Of a stretch of DNA of 64,000 bases, positions 26,701-38,700 are shown in pieces. The notes under the pieces were generated by a model. The model was given only the letters and a program-made list of their open reading frames with translations. It was not told the origin of the DNA and ran no database searches. The translations under genes were made by a program, and so were the position numbers. How positions within the stretch are numbered: position 1 is the stretch's first letter; each line of letters starts with the position of its first letter. The DNA is from Bombyx mori (Eukaryota > Arthropoda > Insecta > Lepidoptera > Bombycidae): positions 1,557,501-1,621,500 of the forward strand of contig NC_085127.1 in assembly GCF_030269925.1 (NCBI RefSeq), in the 5' to 3' direction.

Positions 26701-29700
26701 ACCATTACACACACTACCATATATTTGAAACACACGCGCATGCATACTATTTGTTTACTGTCAAACTTTTCTTATTGCTTATAGTCTGTAGTCAAATTGA
26801 GAATAGAACAATCATGTTTGTCTTTATTAATCTATATATTAATACGTGAAGCAAGAACTTTGTATCCCTTTTTACGAAAATTGCGCGGACGGAGGAGTAT
26901 GAAATTTTCCACACTTATAAAGAATATAGAGAAGAAGTGCACAATGCTAATTTTTTTTTAAATAATGCATAAAAGATACATTAAATCAATAAAGAAAACG
27001 TCTTCTGTTGCTCTAATAAAGACCCTCTATATTAGTTTTTCTTCAATATCTTCAAAGTACAGATATCGACCTGGCTTATTTTTATTATATGTCTAGATAA
27101 TATATAGCTAAAAGACTAGGAAGGTTGTAAATTATGACACAATTTAAATTTGAAATTATTTATTTATTACATTTTTACTGACAGTAACTATGGTCGAAAG
27201 AAACGATTCCAGACATATCACTGTCACATGCATAAGCGTCGTCTGACGTATCCGAATCTGTGCTGCTGTCGTTTCCTAGTTCAATTATGAATTTATCCGT
27301 AATATTATCCATGCAGCCATCACGTTCATAAAATTTGTCTTCTAAATGTTTTATGTGTTCACACTGTTTTTGCCAATCCTGAGGAGTTATCGATGAAAAA
27401 GCTTCTTCAGTTAACTTCACGATATTACCAGCTTCTTGGCCGACATTATTGCTAGCTACTCGTCTCTTTAAAAGACTCCACATAAACTCAATAACATTTA
27501 AGTCACAGTGATAGGGGGGCAACCTAACCACTTTATGGCCATGACTTATCAATAATTGGTCAGCCTCATAAATGGGCGCCTCTTTGTGCTCTTTTATAAT
27601 TTGATAAAGCTCTGCTTTCAACATTGTCGGTAAATAAGATAATTCCTTATTTGTAATCCATTCTTGCATTTGGACTTTTGAGGAACTCATAGTAGGTGCT
27701 TTATTCACTTGTACTGTATGATAGGGAGCATTATCCATAACGACTAACGAATTTGGAGGCAAATTGGGTATAAGTTTCTCTGAAAGCCATTTCATAAAAT
27801 TTGTTCTATTCATATCGTCATGGTAGTCCCCTGATTTACTCTGTGATTTAAAAATTAATTGAGCATTAGAAATGAACCCCATTTCTCCACCTGCATTAAC
27901 AATAATCCATCGTGTTCCAGGAGAATCACTTGTTAGTACTCCGTCCTCGTCACCTTTTTGCCAACATTTTTGCACTGCATATGATGCGTGAATGTATATT
28001 TCATCTAAGAAAACTATTGGCCAACCTTCTACACGATTTTGCTTCATAGTATCGATATACTTGCGTCTCCATGCAACTATGTCGTGTCTTTCCATTAAAA
28101 TTTTCCGCTTCGAACCACACTTATTGTATTGAAATCCGATTCGTTTTAAAATTTTCCACAAAGTAGTTCGAGCTCCACCAAAGTTTATATCATTCCTTAA
28201 TTCAATAAGTAATTTATTCAAGGTAGGAACAACTATTCTGACAGTATACATTTCATGGATTTTATTTCTTAATGCGCATAAATCGAAATCATCAAGATCC
28301 ACCGTTTTACGTTTTTGACGGTGTTTTCCAGGGGACTTGAGTTTTTGAGACGTAGAGGCAGCAACTTCACCTTCTTTAGTTATTCTACTCACGGTTTTCT
28401 CCGACATGCCTGAAATAGACACATAAAATTTGTATCCTTTTATAAAATTTAATATTTATATAAACTCAAGTAATGACATATTATCGAAATAAATTAAATT
28501 CACTGAGATGTGTACTTTTTTATTTTAATTCTTTGTCAGTAAATTCTTATTACCCATACTAAAGGCATTGTGTCTAAAGCTTGTATCCCCATTTTACTAA
28601 CCTGTCATTGCGGCGGCACTTGATCGAGTCTAATTAACGGGGCTTGGTTTGCCTTTTCTCTCTCACAAAAGGCACGAACCTTCAACACAATCTCTCTTGC
28701 ACTGCTTTTAAATGGCTTTGGCATGATTAATTTGAAGGATATTAAATATTAACACAAAAACTAAATGCACACGTCACAACAGACAATCTGACAACAACAG
28801 ATTGACAAAAGTGACAAGTAATAGTGCCAACATCACGGCAGGGGACAACTTACGGTGAACGATCTGTAGAACAATCATGTTTGTCTTTATAAGTGTAATC
28901 TTGGCGAAATCTGTGATTATAGAAGTATAATAACAGTCTTTGACAATAGAATCATAATAGTGTACAAACTTATAATTTGAATTAATTATAGTCGAATTTC
29001 GACTACCAGGGGTCCACTAGTTTTAATAAATAACAATACCTTCGCCGTACGGATTTTGTTTTCCTGTAATTTCGATCAGTTTGTATCGTACAATCTACGT
29101 TGGAGTTACAATGAGAACATTGCCAAAGGAAACCATAATAAATCAATCGATAGAAAATGTTTCAAGGATAAAACGCTCTTCGTACCTACATACAGCGTGT
29201 TACAATTTTAGTAATAACGAATTTTACCTCCTTAGTTTTGCTCGGCAACACGGCCGAATCGTAGCAACAATTATCACCGACTAACAACTATTTTTGAAAT
29301 TAGTGTTAATTTATTGACAAGTCATGAAAAGGTGGTAATGAAATGAAATAGAAACAACGAGGATAGGCGAAACCAGAGAAAAAAATGAATTGATGGATTT
29401 TAGAAGAATGGAATAGTGAGGCATTGGCATAGGTCTACTGGGGGTAGAACGTATTGTGAGTCCGCATGGGTAGGAACCACCATCCACCCTGCCTCCTTCT
29501 GCCGTGAAGCAGTAATGCGTTCCGGTTTTAACTGTGTGGCAGCCGCAAAACTGTAAAAACTCGGATCTTAGACGTCACGTCTCAAGATCGGTAAAGGTAT
29601 TTACGTTGTAGATATCTATGGGTTCTAGCAACCACTTAACACTAGGTGGGCTCGTCCACCTATCTAAGCAATAAAAAAATCTCTAATAAGAGAGAGGGAG

Positions 29701-32700
29701 GAAAATAACTATTGTGACACCTGATAATTGAATAGGTGGAAAAAAATCTCCAAGGAATTTCGCCAATTACACTCGCCCCCGTAACAGAGTTCACTATATA
29801 GGTATACTTCGATAGGGGCATTAGGGACACGGTGTTTCCTGATGCCCACCTGATCCACGATGTGCTATGTCATAGCATATTTGCATATTCTCAAACAAGA
29901 AAACACAGCGACAGACAACGATTTGGCTGCGCCTCTGGCATTACTGAAATCCATACGCGTCGGTGACCACAAATCATCAGGTTTGCCGCCTTTCTGTCTT
30001 CGAAGGCAATTAAAACAAAATTACATGTGAAGTACGTTTTTTTTTTAATTTCACCATTTAATTGAGCAATATTTACTTTACCAACAAAACCTTGTTACGG
30101 TACCCTAAAACAAAACCTTCGACCATGCCGACCTGTTCAAAACAAGTGTGACACAGTTTAGCCAACCGCACACGTGTAACAGTAGCGACACTCAAGAAAA
30201 GGGCGTCGAAGTTGCATTCAAATTACAAATATCGATAACCGCGACGCAATTAAAGTATTTTAGTAATTTCTTCTTCTTCTGAGTCGGTCTCTTCATTGCT
30301 GAAGGTCGTGTCTAATTTGAAATGTGGACCACTCGATGCACAATGCTTCCCCACGTCTTTCTGTCCTCGGCGGTCTTTATAGCCTCGGTTATTGGCAGGT
30401 CGGTGAGCGTCTTTACCAGATCAGATCAGCAGGTAGGTGAGCGTCCGCGTGATTTTCTCCCGTCAACCTGACCAACTACCATCAGGTTCTCTAAATTATT
30501 GGGGCCTCTAGTTATCGGGGCCTCTTTAGTAATTTAAGGCTTTGTAATCAAGCTGTTAAGTAATCAATCGTGATCAAGTACGTTTGGTGCTGCACGTTCC
30601 TACCCTGGTACGTAGTAGGTCGTTTGTTTATCCGGCTATTCATCAGTTGACACGGTCAGCTACTGCTATCACATTCCTTTGCTTATCCGTATTAACCACA
30701 TGATTCATATTTTTGTTGTTATTTGTTTATTGTGTATGTATATGCGAGAATGCAACAAAACGTCAGCCGGAACCGCCAAACCGGAACGCATTGTCATAGG
30801 AAGCGGTCGCTTCGGAGTAGAAATAAGACAGGATCGTAAAATGAATTCAGATTATTCCTGTCGCGCGTATTACAAGCCCCATAATTTTGCTGATGGCAGA
30901 GCACGTTGTAGGTCTGTGTGGCTGGATACAACATCCTAGCTAATACTGACGCAAAGTAATTCTGCTTTCCCATCTGAAGGGTAAGATTGACGAATTACAA
31001 CAATACTATTAGGAGTTAGGCTCAACATGAGGGGCGGCAATATTTTCGCTACGTCAACGGACTCCAATCGCCATCAAACATAAGCAGACTTGCCTGCATA
31101 TCTGTCTGTAAAAACACATCGTTACACCGATACAGCATTAGCCGTGAACTTGGCTATAGAACAATTTACAAAAACAAACACATCCTCCTCAGAGACCGCA
31201 ACGTTACAACGAATCCTAAAAAGGAAGGGTGGTAAGTACATAAACTGTCTTGCGCATCGCCAGAGGTCCATTATCTCGACACAGAAGTTGACATCCGACA
31301 TTTCCTCCTATTACGTTCAGTTTAGGTTTAAATTTACGTAGAGCGATGCCAGACTATATTTAGTCAAGAAGCCCACGAGTCTTTAACGTATTAGTGAATG
31401 ACTCTAGTGCTATTTATAGTCCTTTATTATCAGACTGGTAAAGAAGGGAAATTGCTTTGGAAAGTACGCATAGTGCTCTCAAAGGTTTTAACGTTTTCTA
31501 ATTAACTACTTTTAATAAGCATAGCTTACTTCTTTGCTTGCTTTACACCTACTTTTTACCCACAGGCGTGGTGAGCCAACAGAAACAGGTCTTACCTCGC
31601 CTACTTTTGCCGCCAAACAGTCAAGCGGTTTGAAAATCTTTTTTGCCACGTACTATCCGGTTTTGGAATAAACTCCCCGTGTTTTCCGAGCACTATGACT
31701 TGTCCTTCTTCAAACGAGGCTTGCGGAGATTACTTAATGGTAGGCAGCGGCTTGGCTCTGCCCCTGGCATTGCTGACGTCAGGCCACTTACCATCAGGTG
31801 GGCCGTATGCTCGTCTGCCCACAAAGGCAATAAAAAAACCGAGTACAAAAAATAATCTTCAACAATTATTATATACTTTTTTGTATACTATCATCATCAG
31901 CCCACAATCGTCCACTACTAGACATAGGCCTCTCCCAAGCCACACCAATGAACCCGGTCTCTCCTCATCTACCTATTTCCGCTACTCTTTGAAGGTCATC
32001 ACACCACCTAGCCACCACTTTAGATATATGGTTTATGTTATTAGTATATAATTTAACAAATACGCCGCATAGAATCGAATTTACTCACAGTCCTTTCATT
32101 TTACATTTTATCGTAAGGCTCAGACGCCAAATAAACCCAAAATAACCTTAAAATGTTCACTTCTAGATTCACAACTTCAAGATCTAGGATAAAATTCAAC
32201 ATAAATCTATCATCGGATAAACGTTTTGCGTTCCTAGCATCGCGTAAAGAAGATTTGTTGTTGATACCTGATTTACGCACATCACTATATACATTATGGC
32301 CGACTTCCAAAATATACATTCGTGACGTAAAGAACCAACGCCGGTTTAAAAGCGAATAATTCGCCACGAATTAAAATTACATATTTTTTATGTATTTTAT
32401 GTATATCATCAAAGTCGTCGTAATTGAAAACATTCGATTTAATATCGTTTTTATTTGGTATGTTTATAAACACATTTATAAACAGTTTGCATACTATAAA
32501 AATCTCGAATATTTTTAAAGCAATAAAGTAGACGAGACTGTATGCATGTATTAAACTATTATATCGGGGATCTTATTTTTTGTTACTGACTGCCCATTGT
32601 GTTTCCTGAAACAAAATAGCGTTGAGAATTTCCTGCTAATGCTTCTTTCTAGCAGTAAATACTAACTTACTATCAGCTTCCTAATTTATTGTGCTAAAAA

Positions 32701-35700
32701 AATATATTTGAGAACCTTCTTCAGCTTACTATGAATGGGAAGATGCAGCTCTAAGATCCAATTCACGTTACCCATTGCCTTTTTATTGACCTTATTGCAT
32801 AGACAGATGAACTATCTTCCAGCCCGTCTAGTTTTACGTGATAGCCGTGATATCACTACGTAAAAGCCGCCACCTGCATTGAGGTCGAAGTCCCTATCGA
32901 GTAGTTATCAGCTGAATAACCCTTGAAAGTGGAACGCATTAGCGCTTCGCGGCAAATTAGGCAGAATGGGGATACCTATCCACGCCAGCTCAAACCACGT
33001 TTAACGGTAATAAATATAAGGCGAGCAAATTTTTGAAAATTTGATGTACGTTCGTATATTGAGGATATCGAGGATATATCGTATATTAAGGAGTTTCCTA
33101 AAAAGTCTGACTTACATAATAGAATACTAGGAACAACAGCAAGCTGTGCCGATGAGTAGGTTACATAAGATACGAAATTCATACGGGTGTTTGTCTGTGC
33201 ACCTGTACAACAAAATCCCACAAGATGTTCAGAACCTACATATACATAGATTTAAGAAAACTATTAAAGAAGATCTGTGCAATAAAGCTTACTATAAAGT
33301 CAATGATTACTAGATTTTTGTGAATTGGCGGTAGTTGTTTTTGACGTCCAACCAATGAAGTAGGAAACCTATGGAAATGAAACGTCAACCAAAATTTCGT
33401 GCCACTGTGACGTCATCTGGCCACAAAACATGGCGGCTTTAGTGCTGTACAAAAGATTTCAATGTTATCAGGTTTTATCGATAAACGTTCTTGGCTCATT
33501 TTATTTTAAATATTGTTGAGTATTATTTATTTGTAGAATTTATACTTTAATGGGAAGTAAGTAGGTATATTGTTATGTGCAAATATGATATGAATTAGAT
33601 GGGTGAAATCTAAGACAAGTTCGTCCTTCGAATTTGCCAAGTAAACGATATGATGATTTTTAAAAGTTGCTACACTGATTTTATAAAGTTGTCGTTTGTC
33701 GCAAAACATAAAGATATGGCGTAGTTCAAAGCCATCAGCCCATTTCTAGCATGCTAAATGTTATCGTATTTTGAGTACGTGTTTTTCTTAGACTATTACA
33801 ATCTATTTTAATTGTTTTGCTGACTCTAAAGTCCGTAACATACTACCGCAGCGCAGCCCAAGGAAGGTGCGCCACACCATTTGAATCACTTTCGCTTGAG
33901 AGTGATTAAAATTTTAAACTTATCAAGGGACCGCGTGAAAAAAAAAACACCTACAGAACATTTATTCATTAATTACAAACGTCATTCCTTGTGACTTCCT
34001 CTCTAAAATCACTTAATTATTAAATATTTAACAAATTTACAATAGTGTTTTACTCACTGCGGAATAAAACTATTTTATTTAAATAGTTCCGAAGAGATTT
34101 TGTCGGTAGCCTTTTTCCCGAAATATCTAAACAGAATGTCTAAATATGTTTTGATGACATATTTTAAAGTGGTATTTATGATTAGTGTCATGATCAATAG
34201 ATTCCGACCGAAAAATGGATTTTTCGGATGAGGGCTCCATAATGAATTTAAATACATATAGATAATAGTTTTAGGATATCGACTTTCTTGAGATCCTATA
34301 AAATACGTTTTAATTATTATTTTTGTATGTTTTAAGCATGATAAATTATGAAATTTTATATAATCAATCATATTAAATCGATATCAAAGTCAATAAATAA
34401 TGTACAACCCAAAACAGACGGCCGAACTGACGTGACAATGACATTTGGCGCGCTAACCATGGCGGATTTTCAGCCTCATTAGACGGAGACGGAGATATTT
34501 ACGTATATTCATGTTTCATTTTATGTACGCACTGAAATACTGTTATATTGTTTTCCTGCGAGTTAAAGTGCTGAGTAAGAACGAGATAGATATATGTTTA
34601 TGTATGTGCCTTCAAAATGGGTGCTATTTATATAAGCAATTGTACGTATAGAACAATATGTCGTGTCCCTACTATATAGGTCTATGCGTCCAACACGTTG
34701 AATAAAATTCTTTGACTTTGACTTTGAAATAAATAAACTATATTTGTGTGCGGTTTAAAAGTCCTCTCTTCTGTCAAACCTTATTTAAATCAAACAAAAG
34801 TAAAAGTAATGTAATGGACGTGCCCTCAACGCGTCCTTATATAATTTTATGTGCCTTTAAATTCTTACGTGAAGTTACATCGATGCGTTTAAGAAGTGCG
34901 CTCCATATCAAGTTATATTTTATTAAATTATATTCGTAACATTATGTAATGTAAAATTTTATTAATAATAGCCAGGAGCGGTGGGACCATAAACCTATTA
35001 GTCACTATTCACCATATTATGGATCTATTGTGACTGGTCTAACGTATTCAACCTACTTCAATTAAATGATTTCCCTTTTATCGTTATTCTTTATCTTCTC
35101 AAGGCGGAAGATGGGTATTCGTTTCGTGGCTGCCTTAAGCGCTGTCATTTTTTTTATTTTGTATTTTATTACGCACGCCAACAATCCGTTTTATTACAAT
35201 CAAGAAAATTTTATTTCATATACGAACGCGAAAAGAATCCTCTAAACACACGATCATACTTTCTCAAGACCCAGAAGCAGTATAGACGGTGTGTTCCCGG
35301 ATGCTCACGCTTCGCATTATACCGACGTATCAGGAAAACTATGAGTTTCTTCTTCATCGTTCCCTCACTGCTGATGATCGCGACCACATGTGACTTTCCT
35401 CCATAGTATTCTGTCATGGGTGGGGTAGACCGCATGGTATAGACTACCACCACCCGCTTTCTTAACCAGATCTGACCATCTGGCTGGTGTTCTGCCCACG
35501 GCATGCTTCCTCTTCGTCTGACCCAAAAATATGAGCTTCTCTAATTCATGTCTGGGAGACCGCATGATGCGTCCGAAAAAACTCATAACACGTCCTGCCA
35601 CATTGTAGCATCCACCCAGGGCAGAGAGCCTTTTTTTGATGTTTAGCTCTATTAAAATGGAACCGTTGGTACTCATAATAGCCCATGGTATTCGAAGCAT

Positions 35701-38700
35701 CCTCCGCCACACCCACATTACAAAGGTGGTCATCGATCTTTTTGCTATGGCAGTTTTTCATGCGCCATTTTTCCATATCACCATATGGGTTTACTCTACC
35801 GAATTAAATTATCTTAACGCTACCGCGAGCCCGAAGATACACTTCAAAACGCGCAAGTCTTCTTGGCAACAGAAGCGATTTCGCAACGATGTGGTTGTTG
35901 TCTAGGAACGACGTCCACTCGTAACGTCGGGGGGCCGTAAGACCGCCGAGCGAGGTTATAGGAAGCCTGCCGACGCTCGCGTCTTTATCCAATTTGATTC
36001 CATTATGATTTATTGGTTCTTCCAAGGAATCATCTATGACCTAGACCTAACGAGTCCAGTTTAAAGATCAAGCCCTTTACTTAATTTGATAGCATTCGAT
36101 TAACGAAACTATTAACAAAATGGATAAAAAATACTATTTTGTACTTTTACGGCAAAAATATAATAGATATTTAAATCCTTGATATACGTTTAAATCCGAA
36201 TATCAAAATTAAATTTTCTGTTTATAATTTTAGCTTAGAAAATTACACATGGGTAGATGAGCTCACCACAATCAGTCCACTGGCCAAAGTGGTTAGAGGA
36301 ACCGATACGTCAAGTCGTGGATTTCGCCACTCTTCCTGTGAGGTGAAGTGAAAACCTTCATAGCATTATGGCGATATTGAGTGAAACGCATCAATATGCA
36401 GCAATTGTGGTAAACACACGTGCGGTCTACTATTTTACAACCACATGGCCCTTGAGATATAACTTTTATAATAATTTTTTTTTTGTTTTTTGGCTCGTAA
36501 AGAGTTATTGTTTCCGTCCTTTTTTCCTACCGATGCTGATAGCCTTTAGAGTTCAGCTTCGCCCTAACGTATAGATGAGCTCACGGGCACTCAAACTGGG
36601 AGTTTGCTAACACTGGCCCTAGCAAGAGCAGTGCTTCGTGAATCTACCACCGGATCAGAAACGCGACCCACTGAGAAGATCCGGTGAGAAACTGCTGTGT
36701 CTATGGGTTATTCCGTCCCAATGGACACAATATTACACCGAACGCGCGAACGAAATACATTCGTTTGATTTCCCAATAAACGACGAAAATAGACTTTCAT
36801 ATTAAGAGGGGGTTCGACTGATTCTCAAAATCTCAAAACACATCACATCAGTTTATTAAACTTCGAGCGTATTTGATATGTAACAATAAATTAGATAAGT
36901 AGATTACGTGACTGCTTTCTAGGGCACAAGGAAATAAAGGGTTCTTGTTCTGCATTGATAGCGTCCACTAACGTGTCTGTCTTGGGGACACATCTTTAGC
37001 GATATAATTTCGAATAGTGGCGGTTACTTGACAAAGATAAAGAGGAATTCTTAGATGCAAGACACACATGAAGGTCACCCTACAGATCAAAACTTAAACG
37101 CTGCTAAGGGCGCTGCTACATTGGGTTCGGTGACTTCTTTACAGAAAGTGTCAATTACTTCGTACATCTTTTTACACGTAACAGAATGGGGTATTTTGAC
37201 CACTTACGATTAAACAGGCGATGATAATGAAAGACAAATACAAATTTTACGTACTGGAATTACAGTTTTGAAATAAAATATTAAATGTAAAGTGGTATTT
37301 TCTTTGGTTTTCACGAGGTATAAGTTCATAGGCTTAATTAAAACTGATATTACGGTTTAACGATGAACAAGGCGGGACATAGCCTTTTTTTTATTGCTTA
37401 GATGTGTGGACGAGCTCACAGCTCACCTGGGCTGGTGTTAAGTGGTTACTGGAGCCCATAGACATCTACAACGTAAATGCGCTATCCACCTTGACATAAA
37501 AGTTCCAAGGTCTCAAGTATAGCTACAACGGCTGCCCCACCCTTCAAACCGAAATGCATTACTGCTTCGCGGCAGAAATAGGCAAGGTGGTGGTACCTAC
37601 CCGCGCGGACTCACAAGATGTCCTACCACCACGTCGATGTCGATGAATAACAGCCTTAGCCGTCCGTAAAACCACGAAAGTATACGAAACATCGGTAACA
37701 ATAATAAAATGCAAATAGTAACTGCGAAGTATTTGACGCACATTTTCAAGACAAAAGCTTTTGTGGAGGCCGTCAATGGTTAAATCCGCTACACGTGTAG
37801 ACACGAGATTTTATCTATTTATCCTCTTTTTGTATTCGACAATGAAAATACTACAATTATGTAGAACAATTAAAACAATACGTCATTTTCGCATTGTTGG
37901 TAAGGTTTTACTGGCAGGAACAGTGTTCTCTGACCGGACTCATCCCTATTTCTGGCACGAAAGTATCATGTATTTTGATTCTAATGCAAATGGAATCTTC
38001 AACCTATCATGTCGCTGTTGCTCTAATTCTTCTTATATATCTAGCTCTATCTATATATCTACAAATCGATTATTTCAATTGAACAATGTCTACGGTTTTC
38101 GGCTTGAAATAACATCTACGCGACACCATACAAATATAAAGTATAATGTTTGTATGTTTGTCTTCTGTGCGTTCTTGGGATATTCATTAGATTATTATGA
38201 AACTTTGAGAAGTTGTTATTTGCAATCCAGGGAAGGTTTTTTCTCAGTACTATCAACGTACGACGTTGCGCGATGATTGTTATTCCTAAACGCTACAGGA
38301 TTTTGATCGTGTTTTTCTTCACAAATAACAGTTTAATAAGTTATATAAGTTTATAATAAGTTTAATAAGGATTCTCGAATTTATGTATATCGAAATCAAA
38401 TGGCTGTACTTTTTTTTTAAAGCGCAAAGTTAAACATGATTGCTTTGTTTCAAACTGGTAAAAATAACTTTCAGCTTGATTAACTTATATAACTATTTAT
38501 AAGTTACGATATCAGAGTACCGAATCATCGATTTTTCGAGAATCTTATGTGAGAGCATCGAATGTCAATCTCTGTGTCTTCATTAATCTTTTTCTGTGGT
38601 GCGTTTTTCAAGATCCTTTACAAATAAACAAGTTTTGATGACAATCTCATTGCAATGATGGGATTCCTCCAGTTTTTGGGCAACAAAGGTTCATTTCACC

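Noticed and set aside
30679..30939. 86-codon frame starting with a hydrophobic, signal-peptide-like segment
   Set aside because: Tempting as a small secreted protein, but there is no promoter, no splice support and no recognisable mature peptide; chance cannot be excluded.
37761..38276. 171-codon open frame on the plus strand
   Set aside because: The composition is that of AT-rich noncoding DNA; no motif, no splice context, no family resemblance.
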